The position numbers and the translations under genes were made by a program. The notes under the pieces were generated by a model. It was not told the DNA's origin. It did no database searches and saw only the letters and a program-made list of their open reading frames with translations. A DNA stretch of 64,000 bases, taken from positions 232,602-296,601 of the forward strand of contig NZ_FOLP01000008.1 of NCBI RefSeq assembly GCF_900112425.1, written 5' to 3'. This stretch comes from Variovorax sp. OK212 (GTDB lineage Bacteria > Pseudomonadota > Gammaproteobacteria > Burkholderiales > Burkholderiaceae_C). Each line of letters opens with the position of its first letter. Within the stretch, counting starts at the first letter, position 1. Shown here one piece after another: positions 61,143 through 64,000 of this stretch.

Positions 61143-61976
61143 TCAGCGGGACGGCGTGTGCAGAACCGCGGAAAGCAGGGTGCGCGTGTACTCGTGCTGC
61201 GCGTGCTGGAACAGGTCGGCCGGGCGGCCGCGCTCCACGATGCGGCCCTTGAAGACCACGCAGACTTCGTCGCACAGGTGGTTGACCACCGCGAGGTCGT
61301 GGCTGATCAGCAGGTAGCTCACGCCGAACTGCTGCTGCAGGTCCTGCATGAGGTTGAGCACCTGGGCCTGCACCGACACGTCGAGCGCGCTGACGGGTTC
61401 GTCGGCGACGATGAGCTTGGGGCGCGTGATGAGCGCGCGTGCAATCGCAATGCGTTGGCGCTGCCCGCCCGAGAACTCGTGCGGGTATTTGTCCATGTCG
61501 GTGGTGCGCAGGCCGACGGCGGCGAGCGCTTCCGAGGCGCGTTCGCGCTGTTCGGCGCGGCTGGTTTCGGCAAGTGCTTCCAGCGGCTCGGCCACGATGC
61601 GCGCCACGGTCTGGCGCGGGTCGAGCGAACCGTACGGGTCCTGGAACACCATCTGGAAGTCGCGTCGCGCGGCGCGCAGTTCGGACTTCGACAGCGCATG
61701 CAGGTCGCGGCCTTCGAGCGAGACGGTGCCCGACGTGGGGGTGTCCAGCGCCATCACCAGGCGCGCGATGGTCGACTTGCCCGAGCCCGATTCGCCCACG
61801 ATGCCGACGCTCTTGCCGGCCTGTACCTCGAAGCTCACGCCGTTGAGCGCCTTCACGGTGGGCGGCGGGCCGAAGAGCTTTTCGCGCGGCAGCGCGTAGT
61901 GGCGGTAGAGGTTGTTCACGGCCAGCAGGGGCTGGCTGGCGGTGGTGGGCTGGCTCATCGGGCGAATCTGGCTCAT
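61143..61976 (-). CDS. ABC transporter ATPase, DppF-like
   Basis: 277 residues with Walker A GESGSGKS at 61-68, a Q-loop in MVFQDPYGSLDPRQ, signature FSGGQRQRIAIARAL, Walker B LIVADEPVSALDV and an H-loop in LLISHDLAV. The C-terminal HAQHEYTRTLLSAV is the oligopeptide-transporter extension. ATG 61976 overlaps the DppD-like stop (ATGA); a second in-frame ATG lies 18 bases in. Here the two ATPases are separate genes, unlike the fused versions in the other two importer operons. Confidence 0.93.
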   Translation of the reverse strand: MSQIRPMSQPTTASQPLLAVNNLYRHYALPREKLFGPPPTVKALNGVSFEVQAGKSVGIVGESGSGKSTIARLVMALDTPTSGTVSLEGRDLHALSKSELRAARRDFQMVFQDPYGSLDPRQTVARIVAEPLEALAETSRAEQRERASEALAAVGLRTTDMDKYPHEFSGGQRQRIAIARALITRPKLIVADEPVSALDVSVQAQVLNLMQDLQQQFGVSYLLISHDLAVVNHLCDEVCVVFKGRIVERGRPADLFQHAQHEYTRTLLSAVLHTPSR

Positions 61977-62980
61977 GCGGAGAGGACGGGAGTGGCCGTC
62001 CTGGTGTTCAAGGCGGCGATTTCGCCCAGCCGCAGGCAGCGCACCGTGTGGTCGCCGGGCAGCAGCGTGGCCTGCGGGCGCGTGCTGTGGCACAGGTCGA
62101 TGGTGTGGGCGCAACGGCCCGCGAAGGCACAGCCGCGCGGCATGTCGACCAGCTCGGGCACGCTGCCGCGAATGGTCGGCAGGCGGCCGGCGCGCACGGC
62201 GCCCAGGGCAGGCCGGGCGGCGAACAGGCCGCGCGTGTAGGGGTGGGCACGGCCGGCAAAGACCGTGTCGGTCGGGCCGCTCTCGACGGCGCTGCCGCCG
62301 TACATCACGAGCATGCGCTTCACGCTGTTGGCGATCACGCCGAGGTCGTGCGAGATCAGGATCAGCGCCATGCCCATTTCCTTGACCAGGCCCTGGATCA
62401 GGTCGAGCACCTGCTTCTGGATCGTCACGTCCAGCGCGGTGGTGGGCTCGTCGGCAATCAGCAGGTCGGGCCCGCAGGCCAGCGCCATGGCAATGCCGAT
62501 GCGCTGGCGCTGGCCGCCGGAGAACTGGTGCGGATACGCATCCAGGCGCGAGGCCGCATCGGGAATGCCCACGCGGTCGAGCAGGCTCAACGCCTCCTTG
62601 CGCGCCTGCGCCTTGGTCAGGCCGCGGTGCAGCTGCAGCGGCTCGCCGACCTGGCGCGCGATGGTGTGCACCGGGTTCAGTGCCGTCATCGGCTCCTGGA
62701 AGATCATGCCGATGCGGTTGCCGCGGATCTGGCACATCTGCTTCTCGGGCAGGCCGACGAGCTCTTGCCCGTCGAGCTTGATGCTGCCCGTGACCTGGGC
62801 GCTGGAGGGCAGCAGCCCCATGAGCGACATCACGGTGATCGACTTGCCGCAGCCCGACTCGCCGACGATGCCCAGCGTTTCGCCGCGCTCCAGCGAGAAC
62901 GAGATGCCGCGCACGGCCTGCGCCGCCCCGCGCTGGGTCTGCAGGCCGATCTGGAGGTTGTTGACTTCGAGGAGGGGCAT
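61973..62980 (-). CDS. ABC transporter ATPase, DppD-like
   Basis: 335 residues from ATG 62980 with Walker A GESGCGKS at 40-47, MIFQEPMTALNPV, FSGGQRQRIGIAMALA, LLIADEPTTALDV and LISHDLGV. The C terminus carries the long OppD/DppD extension (PYTRGLFAARPALG, GSVPELVDMPRGCAFAGRCAH in part), whose cysteines may bind an iron-sulfur cluster. An in-frame ATG at 63007 would overlap the permease gene by 17 bases; 62980 gives the typical PLLEVNNLQI start. Confidence 0.92.
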   Translation of the reverse strand: MPLLEVNNLQIGLQTQRGAAQAVRGISFSLERGETLGIVGESGCGKSITVMSLMGLLPSSAQVTGSIKLDGQELVGLPEKQMCQIRGNRIGMIFQEPMTALNPVHTIARQVGEPLQLHRGLTKAQARKEALSLLDRVGIPDAASRLDAYPHQFSGGQRQRIGIAMALACGPDLLIADEPTTALDVTIQKQVLDLIQGLVKEMGMALILISHDLGVIANSVKRMLVMYGGSAVESGPTDTVFAGRAHPYTRGLFAARPALGAVRAGRLPTIRGSVPELVDMPRGCAFAGRCAHTIDLCHSTRPQATLLPGDHTVRCLRLGEIAALNTRTATPVLSA

Positions 62981-62990
62981 CGTCGTGTTC

Positions 62991-63866
62991 TCAGCGTGCG
63001 CGGGCAAGGCGCGGGTCGAGCAGGTCGCGCAGGCCGTCGCCCAGCAGGTTCAGGCCGAGCACGGCCAGCGCGATCGCCATGCCCGGGAAGACGGCCAGCA
63101 GCGGCTGCTGGAACATGAGGGTCTGCGCTTCGCTGAGCATGCGGCCCCACGAAGGTTGCGGCGGCTGCGTGCCCAGGCCGAGGTAGGAGAGCGCGGCTTC
63201 CGCCAGGATGGCAATGGCGAAGCGGATGGTGATCTGCACGATCAGCACGGCCGAGATGTTCGGCAGCACGTGCTGCATGGTGATGGCGAAGCTGCCCTTG
63301 CCGCAGGCGCGCGCGGCGGCCACGTACTCGCGCGACCAGATCGCATTGGCCGATGCCCGCGTGATGCGCGCGAAGGTCGGAATGTTGTAGATGCCGATGG
63401 CCACGATGGCATTCACGATGCCCGCGCCGAACACGGCCGTCATCATGATGGCCGAGAGGATCGCGGGGAACGCGAGCGTGAAGTCCGACAGCCGCATCAC
63501 TGCTTCCTCGACCCAGCCGCGCCTGGCGGCGGCCAGCAGGCCCAGCGCGGTGCCGACGAGGAGGCCGATGCCCACCGCGATCACGCCCACCAGGATGGAC
63601 GCGCGCGCACCCACCAGCAGCAGCGACGCCACGTCGCGGCCGAACGCGTCGGTGCCCAGCCAGTGCGACATGGAGGGCGCCTGCATCTTGTTCGCCATGT
63701 CCATCGCGTAGGGCGACCAGGGCGTCCACACGAAGGAAACCAGCGCCGCCAGCAGCAGCAGGGCGGCGAGCACGCCGCCGATGACGAAGCTGCGGTGCTT
63801 CACCGCGCGTTGCCAGAAACCGGGAAGCTTGAGCGCCGCAGCGCTTGGAGCCGTGATCGCGTTCAT
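62991..63866 (-). CDS. ABC transporter permease, DppC-like (third operon)
   Basis: 291 residues: the first membrane helix is at about 28-50, then SHWLGTDAFGRDVASLLLVGARASI. The EAA loop is around SREYVAAARACGKGS, with LLGDGLRDLLDPRLARAR at the end. ATG 63866 overlaps the DppB-like stop by four bases (ATGA). Confidence 0.94.
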   Translation of the reverse strand: MNAITAPSAAALKLPGFWQRAVKHRSFVIGGVLAALLLLAALVSFVWTPWSPYAMDMANKMQAPSMSHWLGTDAFGRDVASLLLVGARASILVGVIAVGIGLLVGTALGLLAAARRGWVEEAVMRLSDFTLAFPAILSAIMMTAVFGAGIVNAIVAIGIYNIPTFARITRASANAIWSREYVAAARACGKGSFAITMQHVLPNISAVLIVQITIRFAIAILAEAALSYLGLGTQPPQPSWGRMLSEAQTLMFQQPLLAVFPGMAIALAVLGLNLLGDGLRDLLDPRLARAR

Positions 63867-64000
63867 ATGTCGCTGGCCTTGATGCGCGGGTCGATCACGG
63901 CATACAGCACGTCGACCACGAAGTTCACGATGACCACCATGGCCGCGAGCAGCATCACGCAGTTGCGCACCACGATCAGGTCGCGGTTGCTGATGGCCTG
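63863..64000 (-). CDS. ABC transporter permease, DppB-like (5' part outside window)
   Basis: Only the last 45 codons are visible: QAISNRDLIVVRNCVMLLAA, one membrane helix, then VDVLYAVIDPRIKASDI and a stop. The DPRIK ending is that of DppB-type permeases, matching the tails of the 5194 and 30569 products. It should be the first transport gene of the third importer operon. Confidence 0.85.
   Translation of the reverse strand, partial: QAISNRDLIVVRNCVMLLAAMVVIVNFVVDVLYAVIDPRIKASDI

Overview
The window is high-GC DNA with tightly packed, often 4-nt-overlapping genes. The gene families present (many LysR regulators, dipeptide-type ABC importers, a DctQM-fusion TRAP transporter, CoA-dependent catabolism, a MesD/MesX-like methionine synthase pair) fit a soil or plant-associated betaproteobacterium of the Comamonadaceae, most like Variovorax. 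That placement rests on gene style and content; no rRNA or tRNA gene is present to confirm it.

Region by region: (1) 1-1838, minus strand: a CaiB/BaiF CoA-transferase (cut by the window edge) and a class V aminotransferase, divergent from (2) 2110-12129, plus strand: amidase, peptide-type ABC importer (binding protein, two permeases, one fused double ATPase), GhrA-like 2-hydroxyacid dehydrogenase, HSL-type hydrolase, PaiB-like FMN-binding protein and class II aldolase-like protein, followed by a convergent IclR regulator. (3) 13081-21616, minus: a TRAP importer with acyl-CoA ligase, SCP-x-type thiolase, SDR, two PPC/DUF296 proteins and an alpha/beta hydrolase, with a divergent LysR at 21734. 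(4) 22673-23314: a glutathione S-transferase. (5) 23442-33182, minus: a second copy of the operon of region 2 in the same gene order, with a beta-lactamase-fold hydrolase inserted and no amidase, next to a divergent AraC regulator. (6) 34281-48976: mixed genes, including a LysR, a TetR with a basic tail, an MFS exporter, a DUF4188 protein, an unpaired sensor histidine kinase preceded by a tiny Ile-Gly-repeat protein, a GFA-family protein, an M20 peptidase and a 1184-residue indolepyruvate ferredoxin oxidoreductase-like protein with its LysR.

(7) 49067-53716 holds a broken queH gene, a MetR-like regulator and, divergently, a flavin reductase, a DUF1852 protein (MesX) and a short folate-domain-less methionine synthase (MesD). 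The DUF1852 gene has clearly lower GC than its surroundings. (8) 54045-55226 is a membrane-bound diguanylate cyclase. (9) 55811-64000, minus: a third peptide-type ABC importer, this time with separate ATPases, plus amidase, aldehyde dehydrogenase and a 3-hydroxyisobutyrate-dehydrogenase-like enzyme; it runs off the window.

Overall the window reads as a catabolic and uptake-rich chromosomal segment. Three importer operons are each physically linked to hydrolases and dehydrogenases, suggesting uptake of small amide- or ester-linked compounds followed by hydrolysis and oxidation. Substrates cannot be read from sequence. The most distinctive systems are the twin importer/hydrolase operons and the MesD/MesX methionine synthase cassette.
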